This document shows, piece after piece, positions 1-10,359 of a stretch of DNA of 64,000 bases. The position numbers and the translations under genes are program-made. The notes under the pieces are model-generated. The model worked only from the letters and a program-made list of their open reading frames with translations, made no database searches and was not told the origin of the DNA. The first letter of the stretch is position 1. Each line of letters starts with the position of its first letter. This DNA is from an uncultured Clostridia bacterium (GTDB lineage Bacteria > Bacillota > Clostridia > TANB77 > CAG-508), in contig CAMVJW010000006.1 in the NCBI GenBank assembly GCA_947167965.1, forward strand, positions 1 to 64,000, in the 5' to 3' direction.

Positions 1-683
1 ATCATCCATTCTGGTTTATTACCAGAAATTCTAAATGATTCTATTGTATCTAATCTTTTTACTATTTTTGCTTTCTTTTGCTCACTAGCGTTTTCAAGTT
101 CTTTTCTTAATTGTTTAGATAATTTATCTAAATCTACTTCCTCAAGTAAAGTTCTTAAAGCCTCTGCTCCCATAGCAGCTTTAAATGAACCTCTACCATA
201 TTTTTCTATTGCTTCTCTATACTCTTTTTCTGTTAGACATTGGCATTTTTCTAATCCTGATGTTCCTTTATCTGTAACAATATATAAAGCAAAATACACA
301 ACTCTTTCCAAATTTCTTGGAGATATATCTAATACTAAAGCTATTCTACTAGGTATTCCTTTAAAATACCAAATATGTGCAACTGGTGCAGCAAGCTCAA
401 TATGTCCCATTCTTTCACGTCTTACTTTTGATTTTGTAACTTCAACACCACATCTGTCACATACAACACCTTTGTATCTTACTCTTTTATATTTTCCACA
501 GTGACATTCCCAGTCTTTTGTTGGTCCAAATATTCTTTCACAAAATAGACCATCTCTTTCTGGTTTTAATGTTCTATAGTTTATTGTTTCTGGTTTTTTT
601 ACTTCTCCTTTAGACCATTCTCTTATTTTTTCATCTGATGCAATTCCTATTTTTAGCTTATTAAAAGTTTCTAAATCTTCCAT
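1..683 (-). CDS. rpoC: DNA-directed RNA polymerase subunit beta' (N-terminal part)
   Basis: Largest catalytic subunit of RNA polymerase; only the first ~227 residues are in the window and the gene runs off the left edge. The translation begins [20 protein letters not shown] and carries the zinc-binding pattern CHCGKYKRV...CDRCGVEV at about residues 59-79, then [20 protein letters not shown], all hallmark beta' N-terminal sequence. The ATG at 683 is preceded by GAAAGGGG about 12 nt upstream. It follows rpoB by 141 nt with no terminator between, so the two are cotranscribed. Function is certain from the family; only length is unknown. Confidence 0.97.
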   Translation of the reverse strand, partial: MEDLETFNKLKIGIASDEKIREWSKGEVKKPETINYRTLKPERDGLFCERIFGPTKDWECHCGKYKRVRYKGVVCDRCGVEVTKSKVRRERMGHIELAAPVAHIWYFKGIPSRIALVLDISPRNLERVVYFALYIVTDKGTSGLEKCQCLTEKEYREAIEKYGRGSFKAAMGAEALRTLLEEVDLDKLSKQLRKELENASEQKKAKIVKRLDTIESFRISGNKPEWM

Positions 684-824
684 TAAACTTTTATGCCCCT
701 TTCAGTTTTATTTAGGTTTTGTTTTTGGTTTCAATCTAAAGCTTTAAATTTAAACACCGCTCGAACAATTCCCTCATGAAATCTAAAGCTTTTTGATTGA
801 ATATGAAATTATAATATACTTATT

Positions 825-3800
825 TTATTCATCTATATCAAAATCTTCATTAATATTGTCTTCAGCTAAATCACTATCTCCTAAAAGAAATTCTCCATCT
901 TCTATATCTGAAAATAGGTCATCACTTTCTTCTTCATAATCTTCTTCGTATTCTTCTTCATCATCTTGCATTGTGTCATAGGTTTCTGAATCATCTTCTA
1001 CATAGTTTTCTGATAATTCGCCTTCAACTACAACATCTTCTTTTTCACCGCTTACCATTTTCTTATGCTCTTCTAAGTTAAAGTCTACAGCGTCTTCTAT
1101 ATTTTCCTTAATCTCAAGCTCTTTATTATTATCATATAATCTAATATCTAATCCTAGTGATTGTAATTCCTTAATTAAAACCTTAAATCCTTCTGGAATT
1201 CCTGGCTCTGGGATATTTTCTCCCTTAACTATTGATTCATAAGTTTTAACTCTTCCAACTACATCATCTGATTTTACTGTTAACATTTCTTGTAATGTAT
1301 AAGCAGCACCATAAGCTTCTAATGCCCAAACTTCCATCTCTCCAAAACGTTGTCCACCAAATTGAGCTTTTCCTCCAAGAGGTTGTTGTGTAACTAATGA
1401 GTATGGTCCAGTAGAACGAGCATGTATTTTATCATCAACTAAGTGGTGAAGTTTTAACATGTATTGAACTCCAACAGTAACTGGCTTATCAAACGGTTCT
1501 CCAGTTCTACCATCATAAAGTATTGTTTTACCATCTTGTGAAAGTCCTGATTCAACAAGTAATTTTTCTATTTCTTCTTGATTTGCACCATCAAAAACTG
1601 GTGTAGATATTTTCCATCCATTTTCCCTTGCAACCATTCCTAAATGAACTTCTAGAATTTGTCCTAAGTTCATACGAGAAGGTACACCTAATGGGTTTAA
1701 TAATATATCTATTGGTGTTCCATCTGGCATAAATGGCATATCTTCAACTGGTAATATTCTTGAAACAACACCTTTGTTACCATGACGTCCAGCCATTTTA
1801 TCTCCAACTGATATTTTTCTTTTTGTAGCAATATAACATCTTATAACTTGTTGTACTCCTGGAGCTAATTCATCTGAATTCTCACGAGTAAATATTTTAA
1901 CATCAACAATAGTTCCAGCTTCTCCATGTGGTACTCTTAAAGATGTATCTCTAACTTCTCTTGCTTTTTCTCCAAAGATTGCACGAAGTAATCTTTCTTC
2001 AGCAGTAAGTTCTGTCTCTCCCTTTGGAGTAACCTTTCCTACTAAAATATCACCAGGTCTCACTTCTGCACCGATTCTTATTATTCCGTTTTCATCTAAG
2101 TCTTTTAAACTATCATCTCCAACATTTGGAATATCACGAGTTATTTCTTCTGCACCTAATTTTGTATCTCTACATTCACATTCATATTCTTCAATATGTA
2201 TAGATGTAAATACATCTTCTTTAACAAGTCTTTCACTTAAAAGCACAGCATCCTCGTAGTTGTATCCCTCCCATGTTGAAAATGCAATTAATACATTTTT
2301 TCCAAGTGCCATTTCACCATTTTGTGTTGAAGGTCCATCTGCAATTGTTTGGCCTTTTTTAACCTTTTCACCTTTTACAACAATTGGTTTTTGGTTTATG
2401 CATGTTCCACCATTTGTTCTTTTAAATTTAAGAAGTCTATGTGTAACTGTTTTTCCACTTTTATATTTAATTGTAATACTTTCTGAAGTTACTTTTTCTA
2501 CAACTCCATCATCTTCTGCTAAAACTAATATTCCTGAATCTTTTGCTGCTCTATATTCAATTCCAGTTCCAATCATTGGGCTATCTGTAATCATAAGTGG
2601 AACAGCTTGTCTTTGCATGTTTGCTCCCATTAGGGCACGTTTTGCATCATCATGCTCTAAAAATGGAATCATTGCTGCAGCAATTGAAACTAATTGTTTT
2701 GGAGAAACATCTATGTATTGAACTCTATCTCTTTCAACCTCTAGAATTTCATTTTGATGTCTAACTCTGATTCTTTCATTTGCAAATGTTCCATCTTCAT
2801 TAAGTGGCTCTGATGCTTGAGCAATATAGTATTTGTCTTCCATATCTGCACTCATATTTTCAACAATGTCTGTAATTTTATGTGTTTCCGGGTCTACTTT
2901 TCTATAAGGTGTTTCTATAAACCCATATTCGTTTATGCTTGCAAATGATGATAATGCAGAAATCAAACCTATATTTGGTCCTTCTGGAGATTCTATAGGG
3001 CATAATCTACCATAGTGAGTATAATGTACGTCTCTTACCTCAAATCCTGCTCTTTCTCTAGATAATCCTCCAGGTCCTAATGCAGAAATTCTTCTTTTAT
3101 GTGTTAATTCTGAAAGTGGATTTGTTTGATCCATAAATTGAGATAATTGTGAACTTCCAAAGAACTCTCTTATAGCAGCTGCAATTGGTTTTGGATTAAT
3201 TAAAGACTGAGGTGTTACTATATCTAAATCTTGAACTGTCATTCTTTCTCTAACTGCTCTTTCAAGTCTTGCTAAACCAACTCTAAATTGATTTTGTAAT
3301 AATTCTCCAACACATCTAATTCTACGATTTGCTAAATGGTCTATATCATCTGCGCTTCCTAAACCATTATATATATTTAACATCATGCTAATTGAAGCAA
3401 TTATGTCTTCTGTTGTAATATGTTTAGGAACTAATTCATTAGCTCTTTCTTTTATTACTTTAACTAAATCTTTTTTGTCAGTGTTTTCAACTATATTTTG
3501 TAATACTGCATAATTTACATTTTCTTTAAAATGTACTTTTTTTAGGTCTACATCAGGTAAGAATTTATAAATATTTACAGTACCATTTCCTATAATTCTT
3601 AATTTTTTATCATTAAATTTTATATCAACTATATTTATTCCAGAGTTTTGTATTTCCTCTGCTATATCTTCTGATATTACTTCTCCAGCATTTACAAATA
3701 CTTCTCCAGTTTCTTTATTTATTATATCGTCAAATGCTATTTGCCCTGTTATTCTTCTTGCTAAACTTAGTTTTTGATTAAATTTGTATCTACCAACTTT

Positions 3801-4607
3801 TGCTAAGTCATATCTTCTATTATCGAAAAACATTCCATTAAATAAGCTTCTTGCAGCTTCAACTGTAGGTAATTCTCCTGGTCTTAATTTTTTGTAAATT
3901 TCTATTATAGCATCTTCTTCATTTTTTATAGTATCTTTACTTAATGTTGTATTAATTAATGTTTCATCACCAAATAATTCTTTTATCTGCTCATCATTTC
4001 CCAAACCAAGTGTTCTTAAAAGAACTGTTACTGGTAATTTTCTTGTTCTGTCTACACGAACATAAAATACATCTGAACTATCAGTTTCATATTCTATCCA
4101 TGCACCTCTTAAAGGCATTACTGTTGAAGTATAATTTCTTTTTCCTGTTTTTTGATCAAATACTTCTTCATAATAGCATCCAGGTGAACGAACTAACTGA
4201 CTTACTACAACTCTTTCTGCTCCATTTATTATAAAAGTACCACTATCTGTCATAAGTGGGAAATCGCCAAGATATATTTCTTGCTCTTTTATTTCTCCTG
4301 TCTCACGGTTTATTAATCTTACTTTTACATGTAGTCTTGAAGAGTATGTAGCATCTCTTTCTTTTGCTTCTTCTTGAGTGTATTTTGTTTTGTCTTCCAT
4401 GTAATAATCGAAAAATTCTAGAACTAAATTTCCAGAGTAGTCTTCTATTGGAGATATATCTCTTAATACTTCTCCTAACCCCTCTTCTACAAACCAGTCA
4501 TAAGAGTCTCTTTGAACTTTTATTAGGTTTGGCATTTCAATGTAGTCTCCTACTTTTGAAAAGTCTTTTCTTGAAGCTTTTTCAAATTTTACTTCTTTTA
4601 ATTTCAA
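825..4607 (-). CDS. rpoB: DNA-directed RNA polymerase subunit beta
   Basis: Beta subunit of RNA polymerase, about 1260 residues. Recognisable blocks include [20 protein letters not shown] and [20 protein letters not shown] (rifampicin region, near residue 500), [23 protein letters not shown] and the C-terminal [20 protein letters not shown]. The reading frame can be opened at GTG 4616, but that codon lies inside the Shine-Dalgarno AGAGGTGA (4613-4620); the TTG at 4607 sits 5 nt behind it and is the better start. The last ~75 residues form an Asp/Glu-rich tail ending DFDIDE, beyond the usual conserved end. No rplJ/rplL lies upstream: a divergent tRNA-Leu does, and the gene has its own promoter and long leader. 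Confidence 0.98.
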   Translation of the reverse strand: MKLKEVKFEKASRKDFSKVGDYIEMPNLIKVQRDSYDWFVEEGLGEVLRDISPIEDYSGNLVLEFFDYYMEDKTKYTQEEAKERDATYSSRLHVKVRLINRETGEIKEQEIYLGDFPLMTDSGTFIINGAERVVVSQLVRSPGCYYEEVFDQKTGKRNYTSTVMPLRGAWIEYETDSSDVFYVRVDRTRKLPVTVLLRTLGLGNDEQIKELFGDETLINTTLSKDTIKNEEDAIIEIYKKLRPGELPTVEAARSLFNGMFFDNRRYDLAKVGRYKFNQKLSLARRITGQIAFDDIINKETGEVFVNAGEVISEDIAEEIQNSGINIVDIKFNDKKLRIIGNGTVNIYKFLPDVDLKKVHFKENVNYAVLQNIVENTDKKDLVKVIKERANELVPKHITTEDIIASISMMLNIYNGLGSADDIDHLANRRIRCVGELLQNQFRVGLARLERAVRERMTVQDLDIVTPQSLINPKPIAAAIREFFGSSQLSQFMDQTNPLSELTHKRRISALGPGGLSRERAGFEVRDVHYTHYGRLCPIESPEGPNIGLISALSSFASINEYGFIETPYRKVDPETHKITDIVENMSADMEDKYYIAQASEPLNEDGTFANERIRVRHQNEILEVERDRVQYIDVSPKQLVSIAAAMIPFLEHDDAKRALMGANMQRQAVPLMITDSPMIGTGIEYRAAKDSGILVLAEDDGVVEKVTSESITIKYKSGKTVTHRLLKFKRTNGGTCINQKPIVVKGEKVKKGQTIADGPSTQNGEMALGKNVLIAFSTWEGYNYEDAVLLSERLVKEDVFTSIHIEEYECECRDTKLGAEEITRDIPNVGDDSLKDLDENGIIRIGAEVRPGDILVGKVTPKGETELTAEERLLRAIFGEKAREVRDTSLRVPHGEAGTIVDVKIFTRENSDELAPGVQQVIRCYIATKRKISVGDKMAGRHGNKGVVSRILPVEDMPFMPDGTPIDILLNPLGVPSRMNLGQILEVHLGMVARENGWKISTPVFDGANQEEIEKLLVESGLSQDGKTILYDGRTGEPFDKPVTVGVQYMLKLHHLVDDKIHARSTGPYSLVTQQPLGGKAQFGGQRFGEMEVWALEAYGAAYTLQEMLTVKSDDVVGRVKTYESIVKGENIPEPGIPEGFKVLIKELQSLGLDIRLYDNNKELEIKENIEDAVDFNLEEHKKMVSGEKEDVVVEGELSENYVEDDSETYDTMQDDEEEYEEDYEEESDDLFSDIEDGEFLLGDSDLAEDNINEDFDIDE

Positions 4608-4823
4608 AAAAATCACCTCTAAAAAATATTAGCAGAAAAAACAAATAATTTATTTTAGAAAAAGTCCTTCTTAAATATTACAAAAATAAATAGCAAATTT
4701 TTCTAATTGCCTGCTTTCAATTATTAAACTTTGCTTTTTTGTAACTTTAATTCCTCTTTTTCCTACTTAAAAATTATCTAATTTGAAATAATAGCGCATA
4801 ATTACGCTAGTTTAATTTACAAT
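4608..4823 (-). other. Long 5' leader of rpoB
   Basis: About 215 nt of untranslated leader lie between the predicted start of transcription (just after the -10 box at 4830-4835) and the rpoB start. A stretch reading GTTACAAAAAAGCAAA near its 5' side can pair imperfectly with TTTGCTATTTATTTTTGTAAT further on, so a structured, possibly regulatory leader is plausible. I do not recognise it as a known L10/L12 leader or riboswitch. Confidence 0.4.
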
Positions 4824-4829
4824 ATGTTG

Positions 4830-4858
4830 ATTTTATCAAATTTCTAGGATTATGTCAA
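4830..4858 (-). promoter_or_regulatory. Sigma-A promoter of rpoB-rpoC
   Basis: On the minus strand TTGACA (4853-4858) and TAAAAT (4830-4835) are separated by 17 nt, close to consensus. It points into rpoB and is back to back with the tRNA-Leu promoter. Confidence 0.75.
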
Positions 4859-4888
4859 TAATTTTTTTAATTTTTTTCACAAAAATAC

Positions 4889-4918
4889 TTGACATTTAAA
4901 AATATTTTGTGTTAATAT
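4889..4918 (+). promoter_or_regulatory. Sigma-A promoter of tRNA-Leu
   Basis: TTGACA (4889-4894) and TAATAT (4913-4918), spacing 18 nt, 22 nt upstream of the tRNA 5' end. Confidence 0.7.
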
Positions 4919-4940
4919 AAATAGCGTAATTTTAATTTAT

Positions 4941-5024
4941 GCGGATGTGGCGGAACTGGCAGACGCGCTGGTCTTAGGAACCAGTGTCAACGACGTGGGG
5001 GTTCAAGTCCCTTCATCCGCACCA
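4941..5024 (+). tRNA. tRNA-Leu (anticodon TAG)
   Basis: Class II tRNA with acceptor stem GCGGATG/CATCCGC and encoded ACCA end. The anticodon stem CTGGT/ACCAG encloses the 7-nt loop CTTAGGA, giving anticodon TAG, which reads CTN leucine codons. A long variable arm and the T loop TTCAAGT are present. It is a single-gene unit, divergent from rpoB, with its own promoter and terminator. Confidence 0.95.
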
Positions 5025-5064
5025 ACGACGTATCTGTTCGAACTTTATAGAACAGATAGATATG

Positions 5065-5096
5065 AAATCAATCAGAAATGGTTGATTTTTTTATTT
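5065..5096 (+). terminator. Rho-independent terminator after tRNA-Leu
   Basis: AAATCAATC (5065-5073) pairs with GGTTGATTT (5080-5088) over a 6-nt loop, followed by a T-rich tail. A second perfect 8-bp inverted repeat (ATCTGTTC...GAACAGAT, about 5031-5056) lies between it and the tRNA end and may aid 3' processing. Confidence 0.65.
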
Positions 5097-5296
5097 TGTT
5101 AAAAAATTAATAAATATTCTAAAAAGAAAAAGAAAAAATAAAATTGATAAAAAATTAGATTTTAAAAATCAAACAGCTAAATTCATAAACATCCAGGTTT
5201 AGTCACAATGTTAAGTATATATAGTCTTCAATATTTTAATATATTTAATTATTTTACAATGGTCAACTAACGGTTGATTTATACTAGTATCATAAT

Positions 5297-5319
5297 AAAA
5301 GCATTATGATGCTTTTTTT
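5297..5319 (+). terminator. Orphan terminator-like hairpin
   Basis: AAAAGCAT (5297-5304), loop TATG, ATGCTTTT (5309-5316) and a run of T. No gene is visible between this hairpin and the tRNA terminator; the 5100-5296 stretch is AT-rich with no convincing ORF, so the hairpin either ends an unseen short RNA or is a remnant. Confidence 0.5.
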
Positions 5320-5370
5320 ATATAAGTATAGATAATTATTAAAATAATACTAGAATTCATTAATTTTTTA

Positions 5371-5398
5371 TTGCAATAAATTGATAGAATGGTATAAT
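5371..5398 (+). promoter_or_regulatory. Promoter of the SDR gene
   Basis: TTGCAA (5371-5376) and TATAAT (5393-5398), spacing 16 nt, 75 nt before the start codon. Confidence 0.6.
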
Positions 5399-5473
5399 AA
5401 TAAATATCTTTCAAATAGATACCATTAGATATTATCTTTTGAAATTATGTAATTAAAACATGGAGAAAAATAT

Positions 5474-6211
5474 ATGGAAAAAAAAGTAGCTCTTGTAACT
5501 GGTGCTAGCAGAGGAATTGGAAAATCAATTGCAATTGACCTTGCTAAAAACAATTTTATAGTAGTAATTAACTATAACCAAAATGAAGAATTAGCCAAAC
5601 AAGTCTTAGAAGAAGTAAATTTATATTCTGAAGGCTATATCATCAAAGCAGATGTAAGTAACATTAATGACATTACTAATATGTATAACTTAATTAGAGA
5701 AAAATATAATAGACTTGATGTATTAGTAAATAACGCTGGCGCAATTATAAGGCCTGCTGATTGGCAAGAAATATCTGAAGAAAATTGGCAAAAAACTCTT
5801 GATATTAATTTAAAAAGTGTATTTGACTGTACAAAAATGTTTTCAGAATTATTAAAGAAAAGTATGGCTGGAAGAATCATAAATATCAGCTCAACTGTTG
5901 GAATATCTTCCGCCCCACCTGTTATTGCCTATTCAGTTGCTAAATCAGGAGTTAATGCTTTAACAAATGCATTTGCAAAAGCTCTTGCTCCAAATATTAC
6001 AGTAAATGCTATTGCTCCTGGAAACATTGATACAGATATGACACAAGGTGCTGGAGAAGGTTTAATCAATTGGGTAATAGATAACACACCGATGAAAAGG
6101 TTAGGAAAGCCTGAGGAAATAGCCTATTTAGTTTCATTTTTAGCCTCAGAAAAAGCATCTTTTATAACAGGTCAAATTATAGAGGTTGCTGGTGGATATG
6201 ATCTAAGATAA
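5474..6211 (+). CDS. Short-chain dehydrogenase/reductase, FabG-like
   Basis: NAD(P)-dependent SDR of 245 residues, cytosolic. The cofactor motif TGASRGIG is at residues 10-17, NNAG near 88, and the catalytic set is S (ISSTVGISS, ~140) and YSVAK (~155-159). The C-terminus GQIIEVAGGYDLR matches the 3-oxoacyl-ACP reductase type. A GGAG Shine-Dalgarno lies 8 nt before the ATG. It stands alone rather than in a fatty acid synthesis cluster, so the physiological substrate could be a different keto compound; the family is certain, the substrate is not. Confidence 0.8.
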   Translation: MEKKVALVTGASRGIGKSIAIDLAKNNFIVVINYNQNEELAKQVLEEVNLYSEGYIIKADVSNINDITNMYNLIREKYNRLDVLVNNAGAIIRPADWQEISEENWQKTLDINLKSVFDCTKMFSELLKKSMAGRIINISSTVGISSAPPVIAYSVAKSGVNALTNAFAKALAPNITVNAIAPGNIDTDMTQGAGEGLINWVIDNTPMKRLGKPEEIAYLVSFLASEKASFITGQIIEVAGGYDLR

Positions 6212-6266
6212 TTTTTCTAATATAATTTTGAATCTAGTTGAAATAATTAATTTAAAGGAGTAAAGT

Positions 6267-6761
6267 ATGAAAAAAGTATTAATAATAATTGCAATAATTA
6301 TAACATTAATAATTGTATCTATTGTGGCACTTTTCGGTATTTTATTTTCAATATTTAATAAGGAAAAAACATCTATTACATCAGATCAGTTTATTTCTAT
6401 TATGTCTGAAAAAAACTATGCAGTCGTTAATGCAAAAAGTCAATTTATTGAATATGACTATATTAATAAAGCTTATATGGCATTAGAACCAAATAATAAT
6501 TTTCAAATTGAATTTTATGAATTAAAAGATAGTTCTTATGCTGTACAATTTTATAATAACAATGTATCTAAATTTGAAGAATCGAAAGGAACACTCTCTT
6601 CTCAATCAAATGTTAATTTAAAAAATTCTTCGAAATTTACCATGTCTACAAACGGAGATTATATGGTTGTTTCAAGAATTAATAATACAGCAATATACGC
6701 TAGAGTAAGTGATAAATATAAAAGCACAGTTGATTCTTTATTAAAAGAATTAGGTTATTAA
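6267..6761 (+). CDS. Membrane-anchored protein of unknown function
   Basis: 164 residues, not recognised. Residues ~4-30 form one hydrophobic segment (LIIIAIIITLIIVSIVALFG) that would act as a signal anchor; the remaining ~130 residues are predicted extracellular and mildly hydrophilic with many Asn, Ser and Tyr. There is no lipobox cysteine. A good GGAG site precedes the ATG. It follows the SDR gene by 55 nt and may be cotranscribed, ending at the strong hairpin at 6911-6953. Confidence 0.7.
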   Translation: MKKVLIIIAIIITLIIVSIVALFGILFSIFNKEKTSITSDQFISIMSEKNYAVVNAKSQFIEYDYINKAYMALEPNNNFQIEFYELKDSSYAVQFYNNNVSKFEESKGTLSSQSNVNLKNSSKFTMSTNGDYMVVSRINNTAIYARVSDKYKSTVDSLLKELGY

Positions 6762-6786
6762 AAGGAATAATAATAAAAATGAACAA

Positions 6787-6909
6787 ATGTCGGATTATAC
6801 AAATAAAATATATACTTCCCTAAATTTAGATGGAATGATTGATTATTGTTGTATTGCAGATTATATTGATGGCACTGAGCTATCAAATATTTTACAAAGT
6901 AATATTTAG
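6787..6909 (+). CDS. Possible 40-residue ORF or gene remnant
   Basis: An ORF starting MSDYTNKIYTSLNLDGM and ending ELSNILQSNI lies between the membrane protein and the terminator. AAAGGA is about 20 nt upstream, too far for a confident start, and a competing ATG at 6780 opens only 14 codons. The composition is protein-like, so it could be a real small protein or the tail of a decayed gene. Confidence 0.3.
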   Translation: MSDYTNKIYTSLNLDGMIDYCCIADYIDGTELSNILQSNI

Positions 6910-6910
6910 T

Positions 6911-6953
6911 AAAAAATAGCGCTTTTATATTTTTTATAAAACCGCTATTTTTT
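6911..6953. terminator. Bidirectional terminator between convergent genes
   Basis: AAAAAATAGCG (6911-6921) and CGCTATTTTTT (6943-6953) are perfectly complementary and extended by an inner TTTTAT/ATAAAA stem. T-rich flanks on both sides suit both the plus-strand genes and the P-type ATPase arriving from the right. Confidence 0.8.
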
Positions 6954-7006
6954 ATTATTCTTTTTTTTATGTTTTTATATATAATTCTTTATATCTTTAC
7001 TACCAC

Positions 7007-9724
7007 CTATTTTTCACCATTTAGTTTAAATAATTTTAATATTTCAACTATAACAATAGGAGCAAATACTAAGCATATTACTTCAATAATATTATTCATT
7101 GGAAGCATTGGTATACTAAACATTGTTCTTAATGCTGGGACTAATAATACTAAGAACATCAATATTGCAGAAAGAATTATTGCTCCAATTAATTTCATAT
7201 TATTAAAAATATTAGTTTTAAATATAGATTTTTTATTATCTCTTATATTAAATACATGTGTTAATTCTGATAGTGCAAGCACCATAAATGCCATAGTTTG
7301 TCCTATTTCAATTTTTGATTCATCTAATGTTAAACCTTCTATTGGAGTAGTTGTAGTAGCTAATCCTATCATAAATGCAACTAAAGTTAAAATTCCTATC
7401 ATTATTCCTTGATATACTATTCTATATGTCATAGATTTTGTAAATATTCCTTTTGTTTTTATTGGTTTTCTTTCCATTATGTCTTTACTTGCTGGGTCAA
7501 ATGCTAAAGCAAGCGCAGGTAAAGAATCTGTTACTAAGTTAATCCATAAAATGTGAATTGGCAATAATATTTCTAAATGTGCAATGTCTGTTATTCCAAA
7601 CCATTTTGCAAAAAGTGATGTTCCAAGTGTTGCAAGAAGTAATACTACTATCTCCCCTATATTTGAAGAAAGCAAAAATTGTATTACTTTTAATATATTG
7701 TCATATATTCTTCTTCCCTCTTCTACTGCACTTACAACTGTTGCAAAATTGTCATCTGTTAAGATTACATCTGCTGCCTCTTTTGCAACATCTGTTCCAA
7801 CAATTCCCATTGCACAACCAATATCAGCTTGTTTTAAAGCAGGACTATCATTTACTCCGTCTCCAGTCATAGCAACAATTTCTCCTTGTGATTGCCATGC
7901 ATTTACTATTCTAACTTTATGTTCTGGAGCAACTCTAGCATAAACAGAATAGTTTCTAATATTTTTCTTTAAATCTTCATCAGATATTTTATCTAATTCT
8001 GTTCCTGTAATTGCTTCTTCTTCATTTTCTAGTATTCCAAGCTCTCTTGCTATTGCTGTTGCTGTAATTTTATGGTCTCCTGTTATCATTACTGTTTTTA
8101 TTCCAGCTGTTTTACATTTTTCAACTGCAGCCTTTGCCTCTTCTCTTGGAGGATCTATCATTCCATACATTCCAACAAATGTTAAATCTTTTTCTAAATC
8201 TTTTGTACTTGGTTTGGTGTCTAATTCTTTATAGGCAAAACCTAATACTCTTAAAGCATCTTTTGCCATTGTTTCATTTATTTCGCTAATTTTTGATTTA
8301 TAGTCACTTGAGAATTCATTTTCGTTTCCATCTTCGATGTGTGAATTACATATTGCCAATAACTCATCTATTCCACCTTTGGTAAATACTAAATATTTAC
8401 CATTTACCTTATGAACTGTTGTCATTAGTTTTCTTTCGGAATCAAATGGGATTTCATCAACTCTTGGCATTGTTTCATAAAGATTTTTAGTAAATCCTAA
8501 TTTGAATGCAATATCTACTAGAGCTGTTTCTGTAGGGTCTCCTGTTAAAGTCCCATCTTCAGCAATTTTTGTATCATTACATAACATACCATTATATACA
8601 AGTAGCTTTACTTCTTGATTTGCATTTTCATATTTTACAATATCATCTAAATCTGACATATCATATACATGATCATTTACAAACATTTTTAAAACTGTCA
8701 TTTGATTTTTAGTTAAAGTTCCTGTTTTGTCTGAACATATTACTGTTGCAGATCCTAATGTTTCAACTGCTGGCAAGTTTTTTACAATTGCATTTTTCTT
8801 AACCATTTTTTGAACACCAATTGCTAAAACTATTGTTGATACCGCAGCTAATCCTTCTGGAATTGCTGCAACTGCTAAACTTACGGCTGTCATAAACATT
8901 GAAATTGCATCTCTCCCTTGAAGCATTCCTGCTCCAAATATTACAGCACAAATTATTAAAGAAACTATTCCTAATGTTTTTCCTAAACTATTTAATTTTG
9001 CTTGAAGTGGTGTTTCTCTTTCTTCACTTGATGATAACATTCCAGCAATTTTACCTACTTCTGTATTCATACCAGTTTCTACAACTATTGCTTTTCCTCT
9101 ACCATATGTTATTAAGCTAGATGAAAATAACATATTAACTCTATCACCTATTGGAACCTCTTCTTTTTCAATTTTTTGAGCTTGTTTTTCAACAGGTACA
9201 GATTCTCCAGTTAATGATGCTTCTTGTGCTTTTAAATTTACTGCATCAATTATTCTTAAATCTGCTGGAACATAGTCTCCTGTATCTAATACTACAATAT
9301 CTCCTGGAACTAAGTCTGATGCAGGAACAACTATTACACTTCCATTTCTTAAAACTTTAGCTTCATGTCCACTTAGTTTTTGAAGTGCCTCTAGTGATTT
9401 TTCTGCTCTTGCTTCTTGTACAACTCCAATTATAGCATTTGCAATAACAACTACTAAAATAATTATAGAATCTGTTATTGCTTCCCCTTGAGCTATTGAT
9501 ATTGCTCCAGATACAACAGCTGCTATTATTAGAATAATTATCATAAAATCTTTAAATTGTTCTAAAAATTTAATAAATAATGATTTTTTCTTTTCTTTTT
9601 TTAATTCATTTAATCCATATTTTTCTTGCTTTTCATTGACTTGCTCTTGTGTAAGCCCTTTTTCTATATCTGTTACTAATTCTTTTGTTACTTCTTCTAC
9701 AGTTTTATTAAACCAATTTGACAT
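7007..9724 (-). CDS. Calcium-type cation-transporting P-type ATPase
   Basis: 905-residue P2-type ATPase pumping a divalent cation, most likely Ca2+, across the membrane. The order is the cation-ATPase N-terminal domain (1-70), M1-M2, actuator with TGES (~174), M4 with AIPEGL (~288), phosphorylation motif DKTGTLT (~333), nucleotide-binding domain, hinge TGDGVNDSPAL (~620) and six C-terminal membrane helices. VAAIPEGLAAV in M4 is the pattern of SERCA/PMCA-like bacterial pumps rather than heavy-metal pumps (no CPC). Length is typical. Shine-Dalgarno is AAAGGGG before the ATG. Exact ion specificity is inferred. Confidence 0.9.
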   Translation of the reverse strand: MSNWFNKTVEEVTKELVTDIEKGLTQEQVNEKQEKYGLNELKKEKKKSLFIKFLEQFKDFMIIILIIAAVVSGAISIAQGEAITDSIIILVVVIANAIIGVVQEARAEKSLEALQKLSGHEAKVLRNGSVIVVPASDLVPGDIVVLDTGDYVPADLRIIDAVNLKAQEASLTGESVPVEKQAQKIEKEEVPIGDRVNMLFSSSLITYGRGKAIVVETGMNTEVGKIAGMLSSSEERETPLQAKLNSLGKTLGIVSLIICAVIFGAGMLQGRDAISMFMTAVSLAVAAIPEGLAAVSTIVLAIGVQKMVKKNAIVKNLPAVETLGSATVICSDKTGTLTKNQMTVLKMFVNDHVYDMSDLDDIVKYENANQEVKLLVYNGMLCNDTKIAEDGTLTGDPTETALVDIAFKLGFTKNLYETMPRVDEIPFDSERKLMTTVHKVNGKYLVFTKGGIDELLAICNSHIEDGNENEFSSDYKSKISEINETMAKDALRVLGFAYKELDTKPSTKDLEKDLTFVGMYGMIDPPREEAKAAVEKCKTAGIKTVMITGDHKITATAIARELGILENEEEAITGTELDKISDEDLKKNIRNYSVYARVAPEHKVRIVNAWQSQGEIVAMTGDGVNDSPALKQADIGCAMGIVGTDVAKEAADVILTDDNFATVVSAVEEGRRIYDNILKVIQFLLSSNIGEIVVLLLATLGTSLFAKWFGITDIAHLEILLPIHILWINLVTDSLPALALAFDPASKDIMERKPIKTKGIFTKSMTYRIVYQGIMIGILTLVAFMIGLATTTTPIEGLTLDESKIEIGQTMAFMVLALSELTHVFNIRDNKKSIFKTNIFNNMKLIGAIILSAILMFLVLLVPALRTMFSIPMLPMNNIIEVICLVFAPIVIVEILKLFKLNGEK

Positions 9725-9795
9725 ATTATTGACCCCTTTCAGTTTATTTACATTCTGTTACCTGCTTTAGAAAATATAATATTTTTTATATTATA

Positions 9796-10263
9796 TTAAT
9801 TATTTTTTAAATCTATTTTTAATTTCATCTTTAGAAAAAAAACGCATATAATAATATATACAATAATAACAAAAATACCTATAATTATTATTCCTTTTTC
9901 TTTACGTATTTCGTTTGCTTTTGAAAGTATTCTTGTAGCATCTTCGTCTATGTTTTTATATATAGCTTTTTCCTCTTTATCCAAATTGCTTATCTCATTT
10001 TTTACTTTTTCTAAATCACTTTTTTTATTTAATCTATCTAAAATTTTATTATCTAACTTAACTCTCTTTTCCCCTATTTCTTTTAAATTCAATTTGTTCT
10101 CTTTAATATCAGTATAATAAAGAATTGGTTGATTTTTTATGAGTTTAATTTTTTTGATAGGTTTTATAAAAAATAAGTTAATTAAAATTAATAATAAAAC
10201 TAACATTCCAATTAAAACATAATTAGTTTTAACTTTAAATATTTTATCAAAAACATCATCCAT
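9796..10263 (-). CDS. Two-helix membrane protein with a coiled coil, unknown
   Basis: 155 residues, not recognised. There is a membrane helix at ~17-38 (VLIGMLVLLLILINLFFI) and a second at ~124-145 (GIIIIGIFVIIVYIIICVFF). Between them are ~80 residues rich in Lys, Glu, Asp and Leu with heptad-like spacing, likely a coiled coil on one face of the membrane. The topology recalls LemA-like or sensor proteins, but no family motif is visible. It lies 71 nt upstream of the P-type ATPase on the same strand and may be cotranscribed with it. Shine-Dalgarno AAGGGG. Confidence 0.7.
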   Translation of the reverse strand: MDDVFDKIFKVKTNYVLIGMLVLLLILINLFFIKPIKKIKLIKNQPILYYTDIKENKLNLKEIGEKRVKLDNKILDRLNKKSDLEKVKNEISNLDKEEKAIYKNIDEDATRILSKANEIRKEKGIIIIGIFVIIVYIIICVFFLKMKLKIDLKNN

Positions 10264-10359
10264 TTATTTTTCCCCTTATAATTTTTTTATTAATTCATTT
10301 TTTATTATAACAAACATTAAATATTTACATCTACATTTTTATTTAAATTTTTCTCACAA

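Noticed and set aside
2260..2721. ORFs opposite rpoB, ftsH and other long genes
   Set aside because: They are shadows of the conserved genes, Leu/Ser/Phe-rich with no Shine-Dalgarno.
4608..4616. GTG at 4616 as start of rpoB
   Set aside because: The codon is part of the Shine-Dalgarno AGAGGTGA; TTG 4607 has correct spacing. The same logic moved the starts of spoVG, miaA, ftsH, sepF, divIVA, mutL, the export permease, the GT4 gene and GH25.
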